From Bacteroidaceae bacterium (GTDB lineage: Bacteria; Bacteroidota; Bacteroidia; Bacteroidales; Bacteroidaceae), in NCBI GenBank assembly GCA_017645655.1, contig JAGCNZ010000042.1, positions 1 through 55,649 of the forward strand: DNA of 55,649 bases, given 5' to 3'. The position numbers were made by a program, and so were the translations under genes. Positions 17,309-25,545 of this stretch are shown in pieces. Position 1 is the first letter of the stretch. Each line of letters begins with the position of its first letter. The notes under the pieces are model-generated. The model searched no databases, was not told the origin of the DNA, and saw nothing but the letters and a program-made list of their open reading frames with translations.

Positions 17309-18097
17309 ATGAATTCTGAAAACTTGCAGCTCAGGAGCGAAGGCTTGGTCAAGATTTACGGCAAGCGGACCGTGGTGAACAACGTTACGTTCGACGTTCG
17401 TCAGGGTGAAATCGTAGGTCTCCTCGGGCCGAACGGCGCGGGCAAGACCACCTCGTTCTATATGACGACGGGCCTCGTGCTGCCCAACGACGGACATATC
17501 TTCTTGGGTGACGAGGAGATTACCGACCTGCCTGTCTACAAGCGGGCCCGTCTGGGCATCGGCTACCTCGCGCAGGAAGCCAGCGTCTTCCGCAAGATGA
17601 GCGTCGAGGACAACATCAGCAGCGTGCTCGAGATGACGAAGAAACCCCGTGAGGAGCAGCGCGAGAAGCTCGAGAGCCTGATTCAGGAGTTCCATCTCGA
17701 AAAGGTACGCAAGAATCTGGGCGACCAGTTGAGTGGCGGCGAACGACGCCGAACCGAGATTGCTCGCTGCCTGGCCATCGACCCGAAGTTCATCATGCTC
17801 GACGAGCCCTTTGCCGGTGTCGACCCGATAGCCGTGGAGGACATACAGTACATCGTGTGGAAACTGAAGCAGAGGAACATCGGTGTCCTCATCACGGACC
17901 ACAATGTGGAGGAGACCCTCTGCATTACCGACCGCGCCTACCTCCTGTTCGAGGGACAGATTCTCTTCCACGGAACGCCTCAGGAACTGAGCGTCAACCC
18001 CGTCGTACTCGATAAATACCTGACGAGAAACTTCGTCCTCCGCTTCAAAGACTTCCAGCAAATGGAGGAGCAACGCGCCGAGGCGGGGAAGGCCTGA
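17309..18097 (+). CDS. lptB: LPS export ABC transporter ATPase LptB
   Basis: The product is 262 residues. Walker A is GPNGAGKTT (about residues 41-49), the signature motif LSGGERRR, Walker [14 protein letters not shown], and the switch His lies in ITDHNV. '[14 protein letters not shown]' and '[11 protein letters not shown]' are characteristic of LptB, which powers lipopolysaccharide extraction from the inner membrane. The gene follows mlaF after 43 bases of repeated ATGAATT/AAGAATT words. The C-terminal 20 residues ([13 protein letters not shown]) extend slightly past the usual end. Confidence 0.93.
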   Translation: MNSENLQLRSEGLVKIYGKRTVVNNVTFDVRQGEIVGLLGPNGAGKTTSFYMTTGLVLPNDGHIFLGDEEITDLPVYKRARLGIGYLAQEASVFRKMSVEDNISSVLEMTKKPREEQREKLESLIQEFHLEKVRKNLGDQLSGGERRRTEIARCLAIDPKFIMLDEPFAGVDPIAVEDIQYIVWKLKQRNIGVLITDHNVEETLCITDRAYLLFEGQILFHGTPQELSVNPVVLDKYLTRNFVLRFKDFQQMEEQRAEAGKA

Positions 18098-18139
18098 CAG
18101 GGTGCGACGGATTTCGCAGCACGCGACGACGGAAAACAT

Positions 18140-18273
18140 CACGTGGAGACCACCTCCCCTTTGGGGGGAATTAAAATTATCACGTGGGTAAAATGAAATT
18201 ATCACGTGTAATATTTCAAATATTACGTGGGTAAAATGAATTTATCACGTGGGTGAATTTCAATCATCACGTG
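18140..18273 (+). repeat. CACGTG phased array 3 with a nested C-rich element
   Basis: Units start at 18140, 18181, 18203, 18224 (TACGTG), 18246 and 18268. The last five are spaced 22, 21, 22, 22. The first linker is 35 nt instead of 16 because a C-rich/G-rich element (CACCTCCCCTTTGGGGGG, 18151-18168) sits in it. The 15-nt linker is TAATATTTCAAATAT. It lies between lptB and the phosphatase-like gene. Confidence 0.85.
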
Positions 18274-18336
18274 CGACGGTTCGAAACCAACCAAGGAGTA
18301 ATAACAAAAACAACGTAAAGAAATAGCAATTCAGTC

Positions 18337-19404
18337 ATGAAACGACTCTTTTTCATCTTTTTAATGTTTCCCCTGATGCTGTCCTCGAAAGTCGTCGGCG
18401 ACACGCGTCTGGTCATCATCACCATCGACGGGCTGCGCTGGCAGGAAGTGTTCATGGGCATAGACGAAAGCCTGATGGCGAACACCAAGGAAGTGCGCGA
18501 CGTCGACCAACTGCGCCGCATGTACTGGCGCCACACGCCTGTAGACCGCCGCAAGTCGCTCATGCCGTTCGTCTGGAACACCATCGCCACCCAAGGCACC
18601 CTCATTGGCAACCGCACCTTGGGCAGCGTGATGCAGGTCGCCAACAAGACAAACATCTCTTTCCCCGGCTATAGCGAGATGATGACGGGCTTCGTGGACG
18701 ATGCCATCACCAGCAACGACCCCGTCGCCAACCCGCATCGCAACGTCCTGGAGGCTGCCAACGAAGACCTCCGCTACAAGGGCAACGTCGTGATGTACGG
18801 CTCCTGGAAATCCACACGCTATGCCATCCACAACGAGGAGGCACACATCCCAGCCAGCGTCTCCTACGAGAAAAACATCGCCAAGTCGCAGACGTCGGTC
18901 CTCGAGATGGTGGACAAGATGCTGGCCGGCATGCCACGCTACTGGCGCAGTGAGCACTTCGATGCCTTCACCTATGCCTATGCCCTCGAAACCATCAAGG
19001 CTGACCACCCCAAGGTGATATGGATCTCCTTCGGCGATTGCGACGAGTGGGCACACGCACGCAAGTACGACTTGTACCTCGACGCTGCCAACGCCACCGA
19101 CACCTTCATCCAAGACATCTACGAGACCTGCGAAGCCGACAAGTTCTACAAAGGCAAGACCACCTACCTCATCACCTGCGACCACGGCCGCGGCGACGGT
19201 GCCGAGTGGGGCAGCCACGGCAGTTCCATCAAGGGCTCCGAGGCTACTTGGCTCATGCTCCTCGGCAAAGGCATCGAGCCCAAAGGCGAAACGCTCAACA
19301 ACGGGCCGTTCCTCACCAAGCAAGTCGCAGCCACCATCGCACACATCCTCGACATCGAATTCACCCCAGACGATGGTGCTCCACTGCAGCCCATCGGCAT
19401 GTAA
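18337..19404 (+). CDS. Exported alkaline-phosphatase-superfamily protein (phosphodiesterase-like)
   Basis: The product is 355 residues with a signal peptide (MKRLFFIFLMFPLMLSS). The start VIITIDGLRWQEVF supplies a metal-binding Asp, SFPGYSEMMTGFVDD a candidate Ser nucleophile, ISFGDCDEWAHA a second Asp/His pair, and ITCDHGRGDG a third Asp/His. This order is that of type I phosphodiesterases and nucleotide pyrophosphatases in the alkaline phosphatase superfamily. The substrate is unknown. It stands alone between array 3 and the tig promoter. Confidence 0.82.
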   Translation: MKRLFFIFLMFPLMLSSKVVGDTRLVIITIDGLRWQEVFMGIDESLMANTKEVRDVDQLRRMYWRHTPVDRRKSLMPFVWNTIATQGTLIGNRTLGSVMQVANKTNISFPGYSEMMTGFVDDAITSNDPVANPHRNVLEAANEDLRYKGNVVMYGSWKSTRYAIHNEEAHIPASVSYEKNIAKSQTSVLEMVDKMLAGMPRYWRSEHFDAFTYAYALETIKADHPKVIWISFGDCDEWAHARKYDLYLDAANATDTFIQDIYETCEADKFYKGKTTYLITCDHGRGDGAEWGSHGSSIKGSEATWLMLLGKGIEPKGETLNNGPFLTKQVAATIAHILDIEFTPDDGAPLQPIGM

Positions 19405-19523
19405 GTCGTCGGAACAGCCGGGAGTCAGGAACGAAGCGTCGGGAAAGAGCCCTCGGAAAGTCAATCTTTAGCCATAGCCGCATTTTTCTTAACCCTGAGC
19501 CCCCAACTCTTAGTTTTTTTTCG

Positions 19524-19531
19524 TACCTTTG
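19524..19531 (+). promoter_or_regulatory. -7 box TACCTTTG for tig-clpP-clpX
   Basis: TACCTTTG preceded by a T-run lies 48 bases before the tig ATG. Confidence 0.65.
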
Positions 19532-19578
19532 CACCCGCTTTAGAAAAATAGGACAATAACTAATCACAAACATAGACA

Positions 19579-20940
19579 ATGAAGATATCATTTGAGAACG
19601 TCGATAAGGTGAGCGCCCTGCTTACCCTGAACATCGAGAAGACAGACTACGAAGAGAAGGTAAAGACCGCCCTGAAGGACTTTAGCAAAAAGGCAAGCCT
19701 GCCAGGCTTCCGCCCCGGCAAAGTGCCCGCATCACTCATACAAAAACGCTTCGGCACAGAAGTCAAGGCAGAGGAAATCAACAAAATCCTCGGCGAAGAA
19801 ATCAACAAATACATTCGCGAGAACAAAATAAACATGCTCGCCGAGCCCCTTCCAAACGAAGAGAAGACTCCCAAAATGGACTTCGAGACGCAGGACGACT
19901 TCACATTCGCCTTCGACATCGCACTCGCTCCAGACTTCGACGCCAAACTCTCGAAGAAGGACAAACTGACATACTACGACATCAAGGTGGACGACGCACT
20001 CGTCGACCAACAGGTGCAGAGCTACTGCCAGCGCGGCGGACAGCACGTCAAGGCCGACAGCTACGAGGCTCGCGACATGGTGAAAGGCACACTCACACAG
20101 CTCAACACAAAGAACAATACACTCAAGGACGGCATTACCGTCGAGGATGCAGTGATGCTTCCCGAGTACATGAAGGACAACAAAGAGAAGGCAAAGTTCG
20201 AAGGAGCCAAGCTGGGTGACGTCATCACATTCAATCCGGCAAAGGCCTACGACGGCAGCGCAACCGAACTCGCCAGCCTGCTCCACATCACAAAGGAAGA
20301 GGCAGAAGGCATGAAGTCGAACTTCAACTTCCAAATCAGCGAGATAATGCGCTTCGAGCCCGCAAAGGTGAGCCAGGAACTCTTTGACCAAGTGCTCGGC
20401 AAGGACGTGGTAAAGAGCGAAGAGGAATTCCGTAAGTTCATCGCCGACGACATCAAGAAGAACTTCCAGAGCGAGTCTGAATATCAGTTCACACAAGACC
20501 TGCGCGACTACATCCTGGGCCGCGTCGGCAAAGTAGAGTTCCCCGAAGCACTCCTGAAGCGCTTCATGAAGCTCCGCAACGCAGACAAAGGCGAGGAGTA
20601 CGTCGACGACAACTTCGAAAAGAGCCTGCCCGAATTGCTCTGGCACCTTGCCAAGGAACAGATTTGCGACCAGCTCGAAGTGAAAGTGCAACACGAAGAT
20701 GTCCTCGAGACAGCCAAGACCTACACCCGCATTCAGTTCGCACAGTACGGCATGATGAACCTTCCGGAGGAAACCGTCACGAACTACGCCGCCGAAATGC
20801 TCAAGAACGAACAGCAGGCACAGGGTCTCGTGGAACGCACCGTCGAGAACCTCATGGCAGCAAAAGCCAAGGAAGCAGTAACGCTGAAGACTAAGGAAGT
20901 CACAATCGAAGAGTTCCGCAAACTCACAGAGAAAAAGTAA
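19579..20940 (+). CDS. tig: Trigger factor
   Basis: The product is 453 residues, cytoplasmic. The N-terminal ribosome-docking motif LPGFRPGKVPASLIQKRFG (about residues 41-59) matches the GFRxGxxP signature. A middle PPIase-like region (MVKGTLTQLNTKNNTL) and a helical C-terminal chaperone domain follow. The central domain is divergent, as in other Bacteroidota. The protein folds nascent chains at the ribosome exit. Its place directly before clpP and clpX is the widely conserved tig-clpP-clpX order. Confidence 0.95.
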   Translation: MKISFENVDKVSALLTLNIEKTDYEEKVKTALKDFSKKASLPGFRPGKVPASLIQKRFGTEVKAEEINKILGEEINKYIRENKINMLAEPLPNEEKTPKMDFETQDDFTFAFDIALAPDFDAKLSKKDKLTYYDIKVDDALVDQQVQSYCQRGGQHVKADSYEARDMVKGTLTQLNTKNNTLKDGITVEDAVMLPEYMKDNKEKAKFEGAKLGDVITFNPAKAYDGSATELASLLHITKEEAEGMKSNFNFQISEIMRFEPAKVSQELFDQVLGKDVVKSEEEFRKFIADDIKKNFQSESEYQFTQDLRDYILGRVGKVEFPEALLKRFMKLRNADKGEEYVDDNFEKSLPELLWHLAKEQICDQLEVKVQHEDVLETAKTYTRIQFAQYGMMNLPEETVTNYAAEMLKNEQQAQGLVERTVENLMAAKAKEAVTLKTKEVTIEEFRKLTEKK

Positions 20941-20975
20941 CGTCGCGCGCGTACGCGTGTATTTATAAATAAGGT

Positions 20976-21653
20976 ATGACTATGGACAACGAATTTCGCA
21001 AGTTCGCAACACGTCACATGGGCATCAACAGCATGGTGCTCGACGATGTGGTCAGCATGCAGAATCAGTACCTCAATCCCTACATCCTTGAGGAGCGTCA
21101 GTTAAATGTCACGCAGATGGACGTCTTCAGCCGTTTGATGATGGACCGCATCATCTTCCTCGGCACAGAAATCGACGACTATACTGCCAACACGCTTCAA
21201 GCGCAGTTGCTCTTCCTCGACAGTGCCGACCCAGGTAAGGACATCAGTATCTACATCAACAGCCCTGGCGGAAGCGTGCATGCCGGACTGGGCATCTACG
21301 ACACCATGCAGTTCGTTGCCAGCGATGTAGCAACCATCTGCACAGGCATGGCGGCAAGCATGGCAGCAGTCCTGCTGGTAGCCGGCAAGGAAGGCAAGCG
21401 CAGTGCTCTGAAGCACAGTCGTGTCATGATACATCAGCCGATGGGCGGCGCTCAGGGACAAGCCAGCGACATCGAGATAACGGCCCGCGAGATTCAGAAG
21501 CTCAAGAAGGAGCTCTACAGCATCATCGCCGAACATTCTCACACCGACTTCGACAAAGTGTGGGCCGACAGCGACCGCGACTACTGGATGACAGCCGAGG
21601 AGGCAAAGGAATACGGAATGATTGACCGCGTGATGATACGCAAAGAGGAATAA
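20976..21653 (+). CDS. clpP: ATP-dependent Clp protease proteolytic subunit
   Basis: The product is 225 residues, slightly longer than typical ClpP owing to an N-terminal extension that may be processed. Catalytic Ser128 lies in TGMAASMAAV and His153 in MIHQPMGG; the Asp is in the WADSDRD segment. The oxyanion strand INSPGGSV is present. The subunit forms the serine protease barrel that works with ClpX. The 35-bp spacer to tig contains an alternating CGCGCGCGTACGCG run. Confidence 0.97.
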   Translation: MTMDNEFRKFATRHMGINSMVLDDVVSMQNQYLNPYILEERQLNVTQMDVFSRLMMDRIIFLGTEIDDYTANTLQAQLLFLDSADPGKDISIYINSPGGSVHAGLGIYDTMQFVASDVATICTGMAASMAAVLLVAGKEGKRSALKHSRVMIHQPMGGAQGQASDIEITAREIQKLKKELYSIIAEHSHTDFDKVWADSDRDYWMTAEEAKEYGMIDRVMIRKEE

Positions 21654-21674
21654 GGATTAGACAAGGAACCGGGG

Positions 21675-22913
21675 ATGACAGGAAAGAAAAAGAACCGTTG
21701 CTCTTTCTGCGGACGCAACGAGGACGAAGTGGCAATGCTGCTGACGGGCCTGAACGCGTTCATCTGCGACGAGTGTGCCCGTCAGGCAGAACGGATTGTC
21801 CGTGAGAGCATGGGCAGTAAGGCGAATCCCAAGAAAACTGATTTCGCCAGCCTCGACATGACCGACATTCCTAAGCCGCACGACATCAAGGCTTTCCTCG
21901 ACCAGTACGTCATTGGGCAGGACAGCGCCAAGCGCTACCTGTCGGTGGCTGTCTACAATCACTACAAACGCATCGCTCAAAAAGCAGACAATGATGGTGT
22001 CGAGATAGAAAAGAGCAACATCATCATGGTCGGCGCTACCGGTACGGGCAAGACTTTGCTGGCGCGCTCCATTGCCAAGCTGCTCAAGGTGCCTTTCACC
22101 ATTGTCGATGCTACCGTCTTCACCGAGGCCGGATACGTGGGCGAGGACGTCGAGAGCATTCTCTCGAGGTTGCTCCAAGTGGCGGACTTCGATGTGGAAG
22201 CAGCCGAGCGAGGCATCGTCTTCATCGACGAGATAGATAAGATTGCCCGTAAGCAAGACAATCCCAGCATCACCAGAGACGTGAGCGGCGAAGGTGTCCA
22301 GCAGGGCTTGCTCAAACTGCTCGAGGGTTCGATTGTCAACGTGCCGCCCAAGGGAGGACGCAAGCACCCAGACCAAGACTATATTCACGTCGATACACGC
22401 AACATCCTCTTCATCTGTGGCGGTGCGTTCGACGGCATAGAGCGAAAGATTGCGCAGCGCTTGAACACACACGTCGTGGGTTACGATAGCGTGCAGAACC
22501 AGCAGAAGATTGACACGAAGGACTTGATGAAGTACATCGTGCCGCAAGACCTGAAGAGCTTCGGTCTCATTCCCGAAATCATCGGACGCTTGCCTGTGCT
22601 GACTTACCTCACCCCCCTCGACCGCGATGCCTTGCGCAAGATACTGACCGAGCCAAAGAATTCCCTCGTGCGTCAGCAGATAAAGCTGTTTGCGATGGAC
22701 GGCATAACACTTTCCTTCGACGACGAGGCGCTCGACTTCATCGTGGATAAGGCCGTCGAGTACAAGCTCGGGGCACGTGGTTTGCGCAGCATCATGGAGA
22801 CAATCATGATAGAAGCACAGTTCAGCGCGCCTTCCAGAGATGACAAGACGCTCACCATCACTCGTTCGTATGCCGAGCAGCAGATAGCAAAGAGCGAAAG
22901 AATGAATAAATGA
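21675..22913 (+). CDS. clpX: ATP-dependent Clp protease ATPase ClpX
   Basis: The product is 412 residues. An N-terminal C4 zinc finger (CSFC ... CDEC) is followed by Walker A GATGTGKT, Walker [10 protein letters not shown], sensor regions and the RKIAQR-type pore loop. ClpX unfolds substrates and feeds them to ClpP. It lies 21 bases behind clpP and ends the operon ahead of the hairpin at 22931. Confidence 0.97.
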   Translation: MTGKKKNRCSFCGRNEDEVAMLLTGLNAFICDECARQAERIVRESMGSKANPKKTDFASLDMTDIPKPHDIKAFLDQYVIGQDSAKRYLSVAVYNHYKRIAQKADNDGVEIEKSNIIMVGATGTGKTLLARSIAKLLKVPFTIVDATVFTEAGYVGEDVESILSRLLQVADFDVEAAERGIVFIDEIDKIARKQDNPSITRDVSGEGVQQGLLKLLEGSIVNVPPKGGRKHPDQDYIHVDTRNILFICGGAFDGIERKIAQRLNTHVVGYDSVQNQQKIDTKDLMKYIVPQDLKSFGLIPEIIGRLPVLTYLTPLDRDALRKILTEPKNSLVRQQIKLFAMDGITLSFDDEALDFIVDKAVEYKLGARGLRSIMETIMIEAQFSAPSRDDKTLTITRSYAEQQIAKSERMNK

Positions 22914-22930
22914 TAGAATGAAAAAAATGA

Positions 22931-22975
22931 TGGAATGAAAAATACCTTCTTTTGCTTTCATTCCAGTTGTTTTTC
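22931..22975 (+). terminator. Likely terminator after clpX
   Basis: TGGAATGAAA (22931-22940) pairs with TTTCATTCCA (22956-22965), then GTTGTTTTTC. The stem is A/T-rich, so termination may be weak. The neighbouring words (GAATGAAA, CATTCTTT) are simple repeats. Confidence 0.5.
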
Positions 22976-23040
22976 ATTCTTTCATTCTTTTATTCTTTCA
23001 TTTTTACCTGAAAACATTTGGTGGTTTGCGCAAAAAGGCG

Positions 23041-23048
23041 TATCTTTG
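23041..23048 (+). promoter_or_regulatory. -7 box TATCTTTG for recQ
   Basis: TATCTTTG lies 30 bases ahead of the recQ ATG at 23078. Confidence 0.65.
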
Positions 23049-23077
23049 TCTTTAGCTTTATTTCAAATACCACCTGA

Positions 23078-25255
23078 ATGCACGAAATAAACCTGACAGA
23101 ACATCTTAAGCATTTCTTCGGATTTGACTCCTTCAAGGGAGACCAGGAAGCGATTATCCGTAACCTTTTGGACGGTAAGGACACCTTTGTGCTGATGCCT
23201 ACCGGTGGAGGCAAATCCCTGTGCTATCAATTGCCTGCACTCATCAGTGAAGGCACCGCAATCGTCGTCTCGCCACTCATCGCACTGATGAAGAATCAGG
23301 TGGATGCCATACGTCAGTTGACCGACGACGACGGCATTGCCCACTACCTCAACTCTTCGCTCACCCGAGCGCAAATCGATGCTGCGAAAGAAGACGTCAG
23401 TGCCGGCAGGACGAAGTTGCTGTATGTGGCGCCCGAGTCGCTAACCAAGGAGGAGAACATACGCTTCCTGCGTGGCACGAAGATTTCGTTCTATGCAGTC
23501 GACGAGGCGCATTGCATATCAGAGTGGGGACATGACTTCCGCCCGGAGTACCGCAACATACGTCCGTTGGTGGACCAGATAGGCAAGGCTCCGATAATAG
23601 CCTTGACCGCTACCGCCACGGACAAGGTACGCACTGACATCAAGAAGAACCTGGGCATACCAGATGCCACCGAGTTCAAGAGCTCGTTCAACCGACCGAA
23701 CCTCTACTACGAGATTCGTCCCAAGACGAAGGACGTGGACAAGGACATCACGCGCTTTGTGCTCCAGAACAAGGGCAAGAGCGGCATCATCTACTGCCTG
23801 AGCCGTCGCCGCGTCGAGGAACTTGCCGAGATGCTCCGCACCAACAACATCCCAGCCCGCGCTTATCATGCCGGCATGGAGTCGGCAGAGAGAGCCGAGA
23901 CGCAGGACGACTTCCTCATGGAGCGCATCGACGTCATCGTGGCCACCATTGCATTCGGCATGGGCATCGACAAACCCGACGTGCGCTACGTCATCCATTA
24001 CGACATACCTAAGAGCCTGGAGGGCTATTATCAGGAGACAGGACGTGCCGGCCGTGACGGCGGCGAAGGCATCTGCCTTACATTCTTCTCGCCACACGAC
24101 CTGCGCAAGCTCGAGAAGTTCATGCAAGGCAAGCCCGTGGCCGAGCAGGACATCGGCCGCCAGCTTCTGCAAGAGACCGCAGCCTATGCCGAGACATCCA
24201 TTTGCCGCCGAAAGTTCCTCCTCCATTACTTTGGAGAAGAATACGAGCCCGAGAACTGCGGCAAGTGCGACAACTGTCTGCATCCCAGGGAAAGAGTCAG
24301 GGCAGTCAGCGAACTCCTGCAAGCGCTCAAGGTCATCAGCGCTGTCAAAGAAGGCTTCAAGACACAGCACATCATCGACATACTCGTGGGCAACGAGACC
24401 GACGACGTCATCGCACACCGCCACGAACAGCTCAGTTGCTTCGGCTGCGGCGACGACCACGAAGCCTCCTTCTGGAACGCTGTCATACGGCAGGCCATGA
24501 TATCGGGATACATCGAGAAAGGTATCGAGAACTACGGACTCCTCAGTATTACAGAGGAAGGGCGCGCATACATGAAAGACCCCGAAGAGTTCTACGTCAT
24601 GGAAGATCGCGAGTTCGACGACTTCAACGACGTGGCCGGAGAAGGCACATCGGTGCTCGACGAGACACTCTTCGCCATGCTCAAAGACCTGCGTCGCGAC
24701 GTGGCACGCCGCAAGAACCTTCCACCCTACGTCATATTCCAAGACCCATCGCTCGAGGATATGGCTACGTCCTATCCCACCACAGTCGAAGAACTCAAGA
24801 ACATCAAGGGTGTGGGCGAAGGCAAGGCTAACCGCTACGGAGCCGAATTTGTCCAACTCATCGCACGCTACTGCGAAGAAAACGAAATAGACCGCTTCGA
24901 GGACTTCCGCATTCGCACCGTCCCCAACAAGAGCGCCGATAAGATCAGCATCATCACCTCCATCGACCGCCAAGTCGACCTCGAGGAAATAGCCAAGACC
25001 AAAGGGCTTACACTCTCCGAACTGCTCGACGAAATCTACTCCATGGTCGACAGCGGAACAAAGCTCAACCTTGATTACTACATCCGCGAAGTCATGGACG
25101 ACGACCACATGCAGGACATCTACGACTACTTCCGCGAGGCTGAGGACAACAACATCGACGATGCGCTCGATGAATTCGCCGACGACGAAGACGAGTACAC
25201 CGAAGAGGAAATCAAACTCGTCCGCATCAAATTCCTCGCCGAAAACGGCAACTGA
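23078..25255 (+). CDS. recQ: ATP-dependent DNA helicase RecQ
   Basis: The product is 725 residues. Motif I MPTGGGKSLCYQLP, the DEAH box VDEAHCISEWGHDFRPEY, motif VI QETGRAGRDG, the zinc-binding Cys cluster (CRRKFLLHYFG ... NCGKCDNC) and a winged-helix/RQC region are all in order. An HRDC domain lies near residues 545-615 (ARRKNLPPYVIFQDPSLEDMA). An acidic tail of about 100 residues (DDALDEFADDEDEYTEEE) extends past the HRDC domain. The enzyme unwinds DNA 3'-5' in recombination and repair. It stands as its own transcription unit. Confidence 0.96.
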   Translation: MHEINLTEHLKHFFGFDSFKGDQEAIIRNLLDGKDTFVLMPTGGGKSLCYQLPALISEGTAIVVSPLIALMKNQVDAIRQLTDDDGIAHYLNSSLTRAQIDAAKEDVSAGRTKLLYVAPESLTKEENIRFLRGTKISFYAVDEAHCISEWGHDFRPEYRNIRPLVDQIGKAPIIALTATATDKVRTDIKKNLGIPDATEFKSSFNRPNLYYEIRPKTKDVDKDITRFVLQNKGKSGIIYCLSRRRVEELAEMLRTNNIPARAYHAGMESAERAETQDDFLMERIDVIVATIAFGMGIDKPDVRYVIHYDIPKSLEGYYQETGRAGRDGGEGICLTFFSPHDLRKLEKFMQGKPVAEQDIGRQLLQETAAYAETSICRRKFLLHYFGEEYEPENCGKCDNCLHPRERVRAVSELLQALKVISAVKEGFKTQHIIDILVGNETDDVIAHRHEQLSCFGCGDDHEASFWNAVIRQAMISGYIEKGIENYGLLSITEEGRAYMKDPEEFYVMEDREFDDFNDVAGEGTSVLDETLFAMLKDLRRDVARRKNLPPYVIFQDPSLEDMATSYPTTVEELKNIKGVGEGKANRYGAEFVQLIARYCEENEIDRFEDFRIRTVPNKSADKISIITSIDRQVDLEEIAKTKGLTLSELLDEIYSMVDSGTKLNLDYYIREVMDDDHMQDIYDYFREAEDNNIDDALDEFADDEDEYTEEEIKLVRIKFLAENGN

Positions 25256-25280
25256 CGCCGCGCCAGGACAAAAGCACACT

Positions 25281-25331
25281 AACGCTGCACGCCAAGTCGA
25301 ACGACCCCGCGCGCAGCGTTTCCTTTTTTTC
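25281..25331 (+). terminator. Rho-independent terminator of recQ
   Basis: AACGCTGC (25281-25288) pairs with GCAGCGTT (25313-25320), followed by TCCTTTTTTTT. Confidence 0.7.
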
Positions 25332-25373
25332 CAGCCAACACACCAAGGCGCTACGTGAGATGTCGGCAAGCAT

Positions 25374-25534
25374 CACACGAGTCATTTCCAAACGTCACGT
25401 GGGTAGTTTGAAATTGTCACGTGGGTAAAATTAAAATATCACGTGTTAAAATTAAAATATCACGTGGGTAAAATCAATTTATCACGTGGGTAAATTGAAT
25501 TTATCACGTGTGATGATTGCAGACATCCCCTGCC
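25374..25534 (+). repeat. CACGTG phased array 4
   Basis: Perfect units start at 25396, 25418, 25440, 25461, 25483 and 25505 (spacings 22, 22, 21, 22, 22). A decayed unit, CACACG, sits in register at 25374. The right end continues TGATGATTGCAGACATCCCC then TGCCG, matching the outer end of array 1. It lies between the convergent recQ and GH43 genes and is the most intact copy. Confidence 0.9.
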
Positions 25535-25545
25535 GCGTTTGCAAA

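Noticed and set aside
19732-20694. 320-residue frame opposite tig
   Set aside because: Composition is biased toward Val/Leu/Cys with no motif, as expected of an antisense shadow of trigger factor.
23519-25369. 616-residue frame opposite recQ
   Set aside because: It is antisense to an intact RecQ helicase with all motifs; no domain is seen in the antisense product.
25374-25534. CRISPR array
   Set aside because: The repeated unit is only 6 bp and the 'spacers' are themselves conserved between loci; no cas genes are present.
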